This document shows positions 1-5,077 of a stretch of 6,048 bases of DNA, in pieces. How positions within the stretch are numbered: position 1 is the stretch's first letter; each line of letters starts with the position of its first letter. The position numbers were made by a program, and so were the translations under genes. Source of the stretch: Acidobacteriota bacterium. GTDB lineage: Bacteria; Acidobacteriota; Thermoanaerobaculia; Multivoradales; UBA5704. Location: the NCBI GenBank assembly GCA_003223675.1, contig QHVW01000087.1:1-6048 (forward strand). The letters are read 5' to 3'. The notes under the pieces were generated by a model that was given only the letters and a program-made list of their open reading frames with translations, was not told where the DNA came from and did no database searches.

Positions 1-137
1 ACCGCCACGTCAAGATGGTGCAGCGCACGATCGGCATGAAGACCGGCACCGGCGGCTCGGCCGGCGTCGAGTACCTCAAGAACACCCTCTTCAAGCCCCC
101 GTTCCCCGACCTCTGGGCGATCCGGACGGCGCTGTAG
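1..137 (+). CDS. kynA: Tryptophan 2,3-dioxygenase, C-terminal fragment (5' end outside window)
   Basis: This is the last 44 codons of a gene entering from the left, read from base 3 and stopping at TAG 135-137. Tryptophan 2,3-dioxygenase is a cytoplasmic heme enzyme that opens the indole ring of L-tryptophan to N-formylkynurenine, the first step of the kynurenine pathway. Visible here is RHVKMVQRTIG, whose His is the proximal heme ligand of the family. The GTGG loop follows, with its Thr exactly 14 residues after the His, the same spacing as His240/Thr254 in the Xanthomonas enzyme; that Thr binds the substrate carboxylate. The family's closing motif (FPDLW, then IRTAL) ends at the stop, so the C-terminus is complete. 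The substrate Arg and the N-terminal helices lie outside the window. No other kynurenine gene is visible, so operon membership is unknown. The assignment is secure despite the short length. Confidence 0.93.
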   Translation, partial: RHVKMVQRTIGMKTGTGGSAGVEYLKNTLFKPPFPDLWAIRTAL

Positions 138-169
138 GGCAGGGCGGCCACATAGGGCCGCCCCTACAG
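132..169. repeat. REP-like GC-rich palindrome, possible two-way terminator
   Basis: Almost the whole gap between two converging genes is one imperfect palindrome. The outer arms CTGTAG (132-137) and CTACAG (164-169) pair over 6 bp. The inner arms GGGCGGCC (142-149) and GGCCGCCC (156-163) pair over 8 bp around the loop ACATAG. The only asymmetry is a 4-base bulge at 138-141. The tryptophan dioxygenase stop codon TAG is part of the outer arm, and the opposing gene stops at 170-172, just beyond the other arm. On the minus strand the element opens TGTAGGGGCGGCC, which resembles short dispersed intergenic palindromes seen in many high-GC genomes; that comparison is from memory. It could end transcription in both directions, but no clear T-run follows on either strand. 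Confidence covers the palindrome and repeat-like nature, not a terminator function. Confidence 0.6.
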
Positions 170-493
170 TCATTTTCCGCAGACCTTTTGGGCCTCCTCT
201 TCCTTGGCGAAGAAGGTCCCCTTGCAGGCGGCCCTGCTCGCCGCCGAGACCTTGCCGGCCACACAGCACCAGCCGGATTCCTCCTCGGGGACCACAGTCA
301 CGTAGAGTGGGGAGGTGACGGTCTTTTTCGGCGGCGGCGCCGGCCTGGGCGTCCGGTGGGGGTGGGACGAGGGCCAGAGCATCCAGATCCCGAGGACGCA
401 GAGGAGGAGGATCACGATCACAGGCTGGAGGCGGAAACGCTTGGGGCGGAAGAGGTCGTCCAGGTTCGGTTCCATCGCCGGGAAGTCTCTCAT
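170..493 (-). CDS. Small single-pass membrane protein with Cys-rich C-terminal domain, function unknown
   Basis: The product is 107 residues. It begins with a short polar stretch containing the basic patch FRPKRFR (15-21), followed by one hydrophobic segment (about 24-40, PVIVILLLCVLGIWMLW). A Pro/basic linker comes next (41-58, with HPHRTPRPAPPP), then a small Cys-rich domain (about 70-107). The basic residues before the membrane segment suggest the N-terminus is cytoplasmic and the Cys domain extracytoplasmic. That domain has GWCC (74-77), Cys90, a GTFF stretch (92-95) and Cys105, so four cysteines able to form two disulfides or bind a metal. I recall similar WCC...C...FF...C modules in deltaproteobacterial and acidobacterial proteins but no named function. 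The start is uncertain: ATG at 493 has no clear ribosome binding site, and ATG at 475 (residue 7) is an alternative. The same frame stays open upstream to 940, but that part is only the shadow of the antitoxin gene. It converges with the dioxygenase gene and diverges from the toxin-antitoxin operon, sharing its promoter region. Confidence 0.72.
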   Translation of the reverse strand: MRDFPAMEPNLDDLFRPKRFRLQPVIVILLLCVLGIWMLWPSSHPHRTPRPAPPPKKTVTSPLYVTVVPEEESGWCCVAGKVSAASRAACKGTFFAKEEEAQKVCGK

Positions 494-511
494 GGAAATA
501 GGTGAGGGGTG

Positions 512-541
512 TTGGCGGTTTCTGCCGTTTGGCAGTACAAT
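512..541 (+). promoter_or_regulatory. Sigma70-type promoter of the Xre-RES operon
   Basis: A -35 like TTGGCG (512-517) and a -10 of TACAAT (536-541, one mismatch from TATAAT) are separated by 18 bases. Transcription would start near 548, leaving a leader of only about 20 bases before the antitoxin ATG at 570. The match is good for such GC-rich surroundings, but no transcript evidence is available. A palindrome fills most of the spacer. Confidence 0.55.
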
Positions 542-555
542 GGGTGCCAGTTGGC
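523..555. promoter_or_regulatory. Two matched palindromic operator candidates for antitoxin autoregulation
   Basis: Two sites of the form TGCC-N4-GGC lie exactly 22 bp apart. They are TGCC-GTTT-GGCA (523-534; arms extend to CTGCC/GGCAG, 522-535) and TGCC-AGTT-GGCG (545-556). The first lies in the promoter spacer, touching the -10; the second covers the likely start site and ends just before the ribosome binding site. A spacing of two helical turns puts both on the same DNA face, as expected for cooperative binding of dimers. Xre-type antitoxins of Xre-RES modules are known to repress their own operons, so they are the natural ligand. The sites are seen in the sequence; the binding is inferred. 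Confidence 0.5.
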
Positions 556-569
556 GAGAGGAGGGACTC

Positions 570-1004
570 ATGCCAGCGACAGCGGAGATCGTGGAAGTGT
601 TGGGCGGGGCTGAGCCCGGCAGACGCCGGGTCAATTCTCCAGAAGAATTGAAAGAGTGGATCCGCGAGGGGCTGCCGTTCGCCTCTCTGGAGAGCGTCAT
701 GGAGCGCTTCGGTCTGAACCGCGAGGAGATCTCGTCGGCGCTCGACCTGCCGCCGCGCACGCTCGCCCGGCGCAAGCAGGAGCGCCGCCTGCACCGCGAC
801 GAGTCGGACCGCCTGTTCCGGCTGGTGCGCATCGCCTCGCAGGCTTCCGAGGTGCTGGGCGGTGAGGGCAAGGCCGGCCGCTGGCTCCATACGCCCAACC
901 GGGCCCTGGGCGGCCAGCCGCCCCTGGAGCTGCTCGACACGGACCTCGGCAGCCGGCAGGTCGAAGAGGTGCTCGGCCGTATCGAGTACGGCGTCTATAG
1001 CTGA
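570..1004 (+). CDS. Xre/MbcA/ParS-family antitoxin of an Xre-RES module
   Basis: The product is 144 residues, a typical length for the family. It neutralises the RES toxin encoded next to it by binding it, and probably represses the operon. The N-terminal half (about 25-85) is the Xre-like helix-turn-helix: GLPFASLESVMERFGLNREEIS, then LPPRTLARRKQERRLHRDESDRL, where RTLARRK and DESDRL are family hallmarks. The C-terminal DUF2384 region (about 85-144) has WLHTPNRALGGQPPLELLDTDLG and ends VLGRIEYGVYS, the segment that in known complexes reaches into the toxin active site. The ATG at 570 is chosen because AGGAGG (559-564) lies 5 bases upstream and the conserved protein begins soon after; the frame is open further upstream but lacks family similarity. 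Its TGA (1002-1004) shares one base with the toxin start, implying translational coupling. Confidence 0.93.
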   Translation: MPATAEIVEVLGGAEPGRRRVNSPEELKEWIREGLPFASLESVMERFGLNREEISSALDLPPRTLARRKQERRLHRDESDRLFRLVRIASQASEVLGGEGKAGRWLHTPNRALGGQPPLELLDTDLGSRQVEEVLGRIEYGVYS

Positions 1005-1486
1005 TGCCCCCGCGCACGGCGGGACGCACCGTCTGGCGCCTGGCCTCGGCACGCTACGGCGACCGTGCCTTCGACGGCGAAGGGGCCCGCCTCTACGGCG
1101 GCCGCTGGAACCATCCCGGCATCGCCATGGTCTACTGCTCGGCGACCCTGTCCCTCGCCGCGATCGAATACTTCGTCCACGTGGAGCCCGGCCTGGCGCC
1201 GCCGGACCTGGTGGACGTGGCCGCCGACCTCCCTGGCGGCCTGGACGCCGAGACGCTGGAGGTCGAGGCCCTGCCGGCGAGCTGGCGCACCTATCCGGCG
1301 CCCGAAAAGCTGCGGGATCTGGGGACCGGCTGGGTGCGCTCCGGACGCACCGCCGTCCTCCTGGTTCCCTCGTCGGTGATCCCGCACGAGATGAACGTCC
1401 TGCTCAACCCCGCCCACCCCGATTTCGCGAAGATCCACATCCGCGAGGCCGAGCCGTTCTCGTATGACCCGCGGATGTGGAAGTGA
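1004..1486 (+). CDS. RES-domain toxin (NAD+-degrading) of an Xre-RES module
   Basis: The product is 160 residues and is almost entirely one RES domain, named for its conserved Arg, Glu and Ser. Characterised members either break down NAD+ (Pseudomonas RES; the mycobacterial NAD+ phosphorylase MbcT) or ADP-ribosylate a host enzyme (ParT, acting on Prs), arresting growth. Family features are VWR (10-12), GARLYGGRWN with Arg34 (27-36), VYCS with Tyr44 (43-46), AAIEYFVH with Glu55 (52-59), VPSSVIP with Ser123/Ser124 (121-127), NVLLNPAHPDF (131-141) and the C-terminal YDPRMW (154-159). By comparison with the family, Arg34, Tyr44, Glu55 and Ser123 or Ser124 should be the active-site set, so the toxin looks intact. 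The start ATG at 1004 overlaps the antitoxin stop in the arrangement ATGA/TGATG and has no separate strong ribosome binding site, so expression likely depends on coupling. Which of the known chemistries applies cannot be told from sequence; NAD+ degradation is the commoner one. Confidence 0.94.
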   Translation: MPPRTAGRTVWRLASARYGDRAFDGEGARLYGGRWNHPGIAMVYCSATLSLAAIEYFVHVEPGLAPPDLVDVAADLPGGLDAETLEVEALPASWRTYPAPEKLRDLGTGWVRSGRTAVLLVPSSVIPHEMNVLLNPAHPDFAKIHIREAEPFSYDPRMWK

Positions 1487-1501
1487 CGGCCGGGGAACGG
1501 G

Positions 1502-1532
1502 CCTCCTCCGCCACGGCCAGAACGCGGAGAGG
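1502..1532 (+). terminator. Weak stem-loop after the RES gene, possible terminator
   Basis: CTCCGC (1506-1511) pairs with GCGGAG (1524-1529) around a 12-base loop. The stem extends by three pairs (CCT 1502-1504 with AGG 1530-1532) if C1505 is bulged. It starts 16 bases after the toxin stop. There is no U-tract, so it is at best a weak or Rho-assisted terminator. Confidence 0.25.
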
Positions 1533-1545
1533 ACGCCGTCTACTC

Positions 1546-1599
1546 AGGCTCGCGGTTTGCTACTACTCTGAGAGCCTACATCGCGGCTCGCAAGAGCCG
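1546..1599 (+). promoter_or_regulatory. Leader of the cupin gene with alternative stem-loops
   Basis: The 141-base gap upstream of the cupin gene holds two copies of GGCTC (1547-1551 and 1585-1589, both followed by GC) and two of GAGCC (1572-1576 and 1594-1598). They can form two successive hairpins: AGGCTC 1546-1551 with GAGCCT 1572-1577, and CGGCTC-GCAA-GAGCCG at 1584-1599, a perfect 6-bp stem with a GNRA-type loop. Alternatively, GAGCC 1572-1576 can pair with GGCTC 1585-1589 across 8 bases, which excludes both. No U-tract follows, and the transcription start is unknown, so whether the first copy is transcribed is not known. I see no clear promoter in this gap. The pairings are seen directly; a regulatory role is inference. 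Confidence 0.35.
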
Positions 1600-1627
1600 G
1601 CAGTCCCTCCCGAAGGAAGGAGCTTCC

Positions 1628-2056
1628 ATGGACATCAAGAGAGTTGGCTCACAGCCCTCCGGCAAAGGACCCGACGAGTACTTCACCGGCACGGTGCGCA
1701 TCGACCCTCTGTTCCAGGCGCCCGATCCGGCGCGCGTGGCCGGAGCGAGCGTCACGTTCGAGCCGGGCGCCCGGACGGCATGGCACACCCATCCGCTGGG
1801 CCAGACCCTGATCGTGACGGCCGGCAGTGGCCTCGCGCAGCGCTGGGGAGGGCCGATCGAGGAGATCCGGCCCGGGGACGTGGTCTGGTTCCCGCCCGGG
1901 GAGAAGCACTGGCACGGCGCCGCGCCAACCACCGCTATGACCCACATCGCCATTCAGGAACGGCTCGACGGCAAGCCCGTGGACTGGCTGGAAAAAGTCA
2001 GCGACGAGCAGTACCGGGAAGCCGGGATACACAATGTGAACGGAAGAGAAAGGTAG
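1628..2056 (+). CDS. Cupin of the manganese-dependent hydroxynitrile lyase type
   Basis: The product is 142 residues, a single small cupin domain. It closely resembles, from memory, the bacterial cupin hydroxynitrile lyases from Granulicella and Acidobacterium, which split or form (R)-cyanohydrins such as mandelonitrile using Mn2+. The metal ligands are all present at the same numbers: His53 and His55 in WHTHPLGQT, Gln59, and His94 in PPGEKHWHG. Other active-site positions studied in that family, Ala40, Val42, His106 and Gln110, are also visible. Cupin motif 1 spans about 47-67 and motif 2 about 83-97. The ATG is supported by GGAAGGAG (1615-1622), 5 bases upstream. The dehydrogenase gene begins 6 bases after the stop, so the two are almost certainly one transcript. 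The natural role of these lyases in bacteria is not established, so many close relatives are annotated only as cupin-domain proteins; catalytic identity is likely but unproven. No signal peptide is seen, so it is cytoplasmic. Confidence 0.88.
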   Translation: MDIKRVGSQPSGKGPDEYFTGTVRIDPLFQAPDPARVAGASVTFEPGARTAWHTHPLGQTLIVTAGSGLAQRWGGPIEEIRPGDVVWFPPGEKHWHGAAPTTAMTHIAIQERLDGKPVDWLEKVSDEQYREAGIHNVNGRER

Positions 2057-2062
2057 TCCATC

Positions 2063-3097
2063 ATGCGTGCAACCATCATGTACGGCGCCGGGGACGTCCG
2101 GATCGAGACCGTCCCCGACGCCCGCCTGATCGAACCGACCGACGCGCTCATTACGGTCAGCCGCGCCTGCATCTGTGGCAGCGATCTCTGGCCGTACAAC
2201 CTGATGGAGCCGGCCGGGACCGGCCGGCCCATGGGCCACGAGGCGATCGGCGTCGTCGACGCCGTCGGCGCCGACGTCCATACCCTGAAGGCCGGCGACG
2301 TGGTCGTGATGCCGTTCGCCTTCTCCGACGGTACCTGTATCTTCTGCCACGAGGGGCTGCAGACGTCGTGCGTCCACGGAGGGTTCTTTGGCTCGGAGGA
2401 GGTTCCTGGAGCCCAAGCCGAAGCGGTGCGCGTCCCTCAAGCCGATGGCACGCTCTTCGTCCTGCCGGCCGGCGCGGACGACGCGCTGATGCCGTCGCTG
2501 CTCACGCTCTCCGACGTGATGGGGACAGGCCATCATGCGGCCCTGGCCGCCAAGGCCGGCCCTAGCAAGACCGTGGCCGTCGTCGGGGACGGCGCCGTCG
2601 GCCTGTGCGGCGTCATCGCCGCCCGGCGCCTTGGCTCCGAGCGGATCGTCATCCTGGGCCGCCATGCCGACCGGACCGTGCTGGCGAGGGAGCTCGGCGC
2701 AACGGACGTCGTGAGCGAGCGTGGCGAGGAGGCGGTCGAGCGGGTGCGCGAGCTGACCGGCGGCTTCGGCGTCCACTCGATCCTCGAGTGCGTCGGCACC
2801 GACCAGGCCATGCTCACCGCGATCGGCATCGCTCGTCCGGGTGGCGCCGTGGGCCGAGTGGGAGTCCCCCATTACGCAGCGATACCTGCTTCGGAGCCGG
2901 CGTTCTACAACAACCTCACCATCGGCGGCGGCCCGGCCCCGGTCCGCGCGTATATCGAGGAGTTGCTCCCGGACATCCTCGAAGGCCGCATCGAGCCCGG
3001 CCGCGTCTTCGACCGGGTCGTCAGCCTCGACGAGGTTCCGGACGGCTACCGGGCGATGAACGAGCGCGAGTCGATCAAGGTCATGGTGAAGCCCTGA
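2063..3097 (+). CDS. Zinc-dependent alcohol dehydrogenase, medium-chain (MDR) superfamily
   Basis: The product is 344 residues, the usual length for medium-chain dehydrogenases, which interconvert alcohols and carbonyl compounds with NAD(P). The N-terminal GroES-like domain has the catalytic zinc site: Cys38 in ACICGSD and His59-Glu60 in GHEAIG, with Asp151 in LSDVMGTG as the likely further ligand. The structural-zinc lobe has Cys92, Cys95 and Cys103, three rather than four cysteines, which I recall as normal for this subfamily. The Rossmann domain starts with VAVVGDGAVG (171-180). The second strand ends ILGRHADR with no acidic residue, which favours NADP over NAD. The ATG at 2063 follows GAGAAAGG (2045-2052), which lies inside the end of the cupin gene, so translation is probably coupled. 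Substrate is not predictable; given the cupin partner, an aldehyde or ketone released from a cyanohydrin is a reasonable guess. It converges with the next gene across only 14 bases with no terminator visible. Confidence 0.9.
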   Translation: MRATIMYGAGDVRIETVPDARLIEPTDALITVSRACICGSDLWPYNLMEPAGTGRPMGHEAIGVVDAVGADVHTLKAGDVVVMPFAFSDGTCIFCHEGLQTSCVHGGFFGSEEVPGAQAEAVRVPQADGTLFVLPAGADDALMPSLLTLSDVMGTGHHAALAAKAGPSKTVAVVGDGAVGLCGVIAARRLGSERIVILGRHADRTVLARELGATDVVSERGEEAVERVRELTGGFGVHSILECVGTDQAMLTAIGIARPGGAVGRVGVPHYAAIPASEPAFYNNLTIGGGPAPVRAYIEELLPDILEGRIEPGRVFDRVVSLDEVPDGYRAMNERESIKVMVKP

Positions 3098-3111
3098 TGC
3101 CCGTATAATGC

Positions 3112-4920
3112 CTACTTCACCTCCAGCCTCACCTCGTCGATCTGCAACCGGAACGGCCCCAGGGCCGGCCCTCCCCCCACGAAGAAACCCATCAGATCGG
3201 TGCCGTCGACGCCGAGGTCGACGAAGGTGAAGCGGAGGTGCCGCCAGTCCGGGCCGGCGGTGAAGGCCCTCTGCACCGGCATGCGGCCCAGGTGGGTGGC
3301 GAAAATCATGAATTGATAGGTGGCCCCAGCTTCCCCTTTGACGTCGAAGGAGATGGCGCCGAATTTCGAGAGGTCGACCGGGGCCATCGGTGTGGCTCCA
3401 GGGAGGAACATCACGCCTGACCAGGGGTAGGCGAACCCCTGCTTGACCTCGCCCGTGATCGCGAGCGACCTCCGGCTGCCGTTGGCGCCGCCGTCCACGA
3501 CCTCCTTCTTGACGACCGACGTGCCGCCGGCGAGCTGGTCGGTGGAGTCCGTCCAGGGGTTGCCGAAGGTGACGCCGAAGGTGCCGTCCTCGAAGGTGCT
3601 GATCTCGCCCGAGGCCGGAGCCTGGGGCGCGGGAGCCGCCGCGGCCGCCTTCCGCTCGGGCTTCGGACGGGGCACCTCGTGGCCCGCCTTCCAGATCCGC
3701 TGGATGTCGCGGGTGGCGGTGATGTCCGTCGTGGGGTCCCCCTTCACCAGCACCAGGTCGGCGCGCAGGCCCGGGGCGATCCGCCCGCGGTCCTGGAGGC
3801 CGAAGATGCGCGCCGGGGTGGAGGTGGCCGCCGCCAGCGCCGCGGTGGGGGAGAGCCCCGCCGAGACCAGCAGCTCGAGCTCGCGATGGAGGCTCGCGCC
3901 GTGCGCCGTGCCGGGATTGGGCGCGTCGGTGCCGGCGAGGATGGGCACCCCCGCTTTGGCGAGCTGGCGGACCGCCTCCAGCGCGTTCTGGAAATTGAGC
4001 TTGTGCATCGGGAACCCCCGGCGGAGATTGGTCGCCTCATCTGTCTTGAGGTAGGGCGCGAGGCGCGGATCGTCCGCCAGCGCCTTGCCGCTGGGGGTCC
4101 CGGTGGTGCTCTCGACCACGGTGAGCGTCGGAGTCACGAACGCTTTGTGTTTCTTGACCAGATCCGCGAAGCCCGGCTCCGGAGCCCGGTCGGTGAAGAT
4201 GTGGACGAGGCCGTCGGCCCCCGCCTCGATCGCCTCCTTGGCGGCGTCCTCGGTGCTGACGTGGACCACCGCCAGCTTGCCGTCCTTATGCGCCGCCATG
4301 ACCACGGCCTTGAGGGTCGCCGGGTCGAGCGTCGGGATCTTGCGGCCGTAGGGGGAGCCGTCCTCCAGGATGATCTTGATGTAGTCCGACCCTTCGGCCA
4401 CGCGGGCGTCCACCCAGGCTTGCGCCTCCTCCGGATGGTTGAGCGTCGGCACGGGCATGCCGTACTCGGTGCCGTGGCCGCCGGGAGCGGTGGCGAGGTA
4501 GCCGGCGCTGTAGAGGTCGGCCCGGCCGGGAGCGCCGGTCTTCGCCTGCTCCTCGCGCATCTGTCTGGCGAACGGCGGCGCGGTGAACATGTCGAGCTCG
4601 GTGGTGACGCCGAACACCAGCGCGCGCTCCAGGGCGTCCCCCCAGGTGTGGGTGTGGCCGTCGATGAAGCCGGGCAGGAGCGTCTGGCCCCTGCCGTCGA
4701 TCGTTTCCTGGACGTTGCCGGGGCTCGCGACACGCTCGCCGACGGCGGCGATCTTGCCGTCCTGGAGGACCACGGTCCCGTCGGGGATCACGCGGGTGCC
4801 GTCGAAGATGCGGACGTGGGTGATGACGACCGTCCGCGGCGCCTCTTTCACCTGCGCCGCGGCGGCGAAGCTCCCGGCCAGCAACAGCCCTGAGAGCAGG
4901 AGATGCTTGTATCGGATCAT
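3112..4920 (-). CDS. Exported metal-dependent amidohydrolase fused to a C-terminal CIA30-like domain
   Basis: The product is 602 residues. Residues 1-22 form a Sec signal peptide (basic MIRYKH, hydrophobic LLLSGLLLAGSFAA, small residues to Ala22), so it acts outside the cytoplasm. Residues about 30-416 are an amidohydrolase of the imidazolonepropionase/prolidase-like group. The ligands are His89 and His91 in GFIDGHTHT, Lys182 in DYIKI (probably carboxylated and bridging two metals), His220, His240 and Asp332 in LAGTDAP. The closing beta-sandwich strand GLRADLVLVKGDP is also present. An Ala/Pro/Lys linker (417-438) leads to a beta-rich domain (about 440-602). Its pattern (FEDGTFG, GGTSVV, YPWSGVMF, DLSKFGAISFDVKG, then DWRHLRF) resembles CIA30 or related galactose-binding folds. 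This extra domain makes it longer than the usual 400-450 residues and may bind a carbohydrate or the cell surface. The ATG follows AAGGAGGG on the minus strand (4930-4937). Exact substrate is unknown; peptides or amides are likely. It is divergent from the DUF885 gene. Confidence 0.92.
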   Translation of the reverse strand: MIRYKHLLLSGLLLAGSFAAAAQVKEAPRTVVITHVRIFDGTRVIPDGTVVLQDGKIAAVGERVASPGNVQETIDGRGQTLLPGFIDGHTHTWGDALERALVFGVTTELDMFTAPPFARQMREEQAKTGAPGRADLYSAGYLATAPGGHGTEYGMPVPTLNHPEEAQAWVDARVAEGSDYIKIILEDGSPYGRKIPTLDPATLKAVVMAAHKDGKLAVVHVSTEDAAKEAIEAGADGLVHIFTDRAPEPGFADLVKKHKAFVTPTLTVVESTTGTPSGKALADDPRLAPYLKTDEATNLRRGFPMHKLNFQNALEAVRQLAKAGVPILAGTDAPNPGTAHGASLHRELELLVSAGLSPTAALAAATSTPARIFGLQDRGRIAPGLRADLVLVKGDPTTDITATRDIQRIWKAGHEVPRPKPERKAAAAAPAPQAPASGEISTFEDGTFGVTFGNPWTDSTDQLAGGTSVVKKEVVDGGANGSRRSLAITGEVKQGFAYPWSGVMFLPGATPMAPVDLSKFGAISFDVKGEAGATYQFMIFATHLGRMPVQRAFTAGPDWRHLRFTFVDLGVDGTDLMGFFVGGGPALGPFRLQIDEVRLEVK

Positions 4921-5077
4921 GGCTCGTTTCCCTCCTTCAGCGCACAGTCTGTAGCAGAGGGGGACCGGGCTCCAGGCCGGAATGTCAGGAATGAAGGGTG
5001 ACGTTTGTCAGGGGTCCGAAGTAACCTGGAGACCGCTTTCGCCGTATAGGGGGTTTGCCGATGAAAGGAGATCCCGC
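4921..5077. promoter_or_regulatory. Divergent intergenic region with both ribosome binding sites and small repeats
   Basis: This 157-base gap must hold promoters for both divergent genes, but I cannot identify either with confidence. Seen directly are TGTCAGG twice (4983-4989 and 5006-5012, 23 bases apart), TGAC-GTTT-GTCA (4999-5010) and a 7-bp inverted pair CTCCAGG/CCTGGAG (4970-4976, 5025-5031). A TATAGG at 5045-5050 could be a -10 for the rightward gene, but no matching -35 is present. Ribosome binding sites lie at 4930-4937 (leftward) and AAAGGAG at 5064-5070 (rightward, 7 bases before an ATG). Confidence 0.3.

Noticed and set aside
494..940. Minus-strand frame open from 940 down to 493, extending the Cys-rich gene upstream
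   Set aside because: It is antisense to the antitoxin gene, has a low-complexity Arg/Ser-rich translation, and is a shadow of GC-rich coding. Only the part from 493 is protein-like.
1649..2872. Long minus-strand open frame (about 400 codons) opposite the cupin and dehydrogenase
   Set aside because: The opposite strand encodes two recognised families across the whole span; the translation is rich in Arg, Gly and Asp without domain features, typical of a high-GC shadow frame.
3104..3109. Perfect TATAAT in the 14-base gap between the convergent dehydrogenase and amidohydrolase genes
   Set aside because: No -35 element lies at a suitable distance, and it would drive transcription only antisense into the amidohydrolase gene.
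3679..4893. Long plus-strand open frame (about 400 codons) opposite the amidohydrolase
   Set aside because: It has no start context and no recognisable domain, and it mirrors a fully supported gene.
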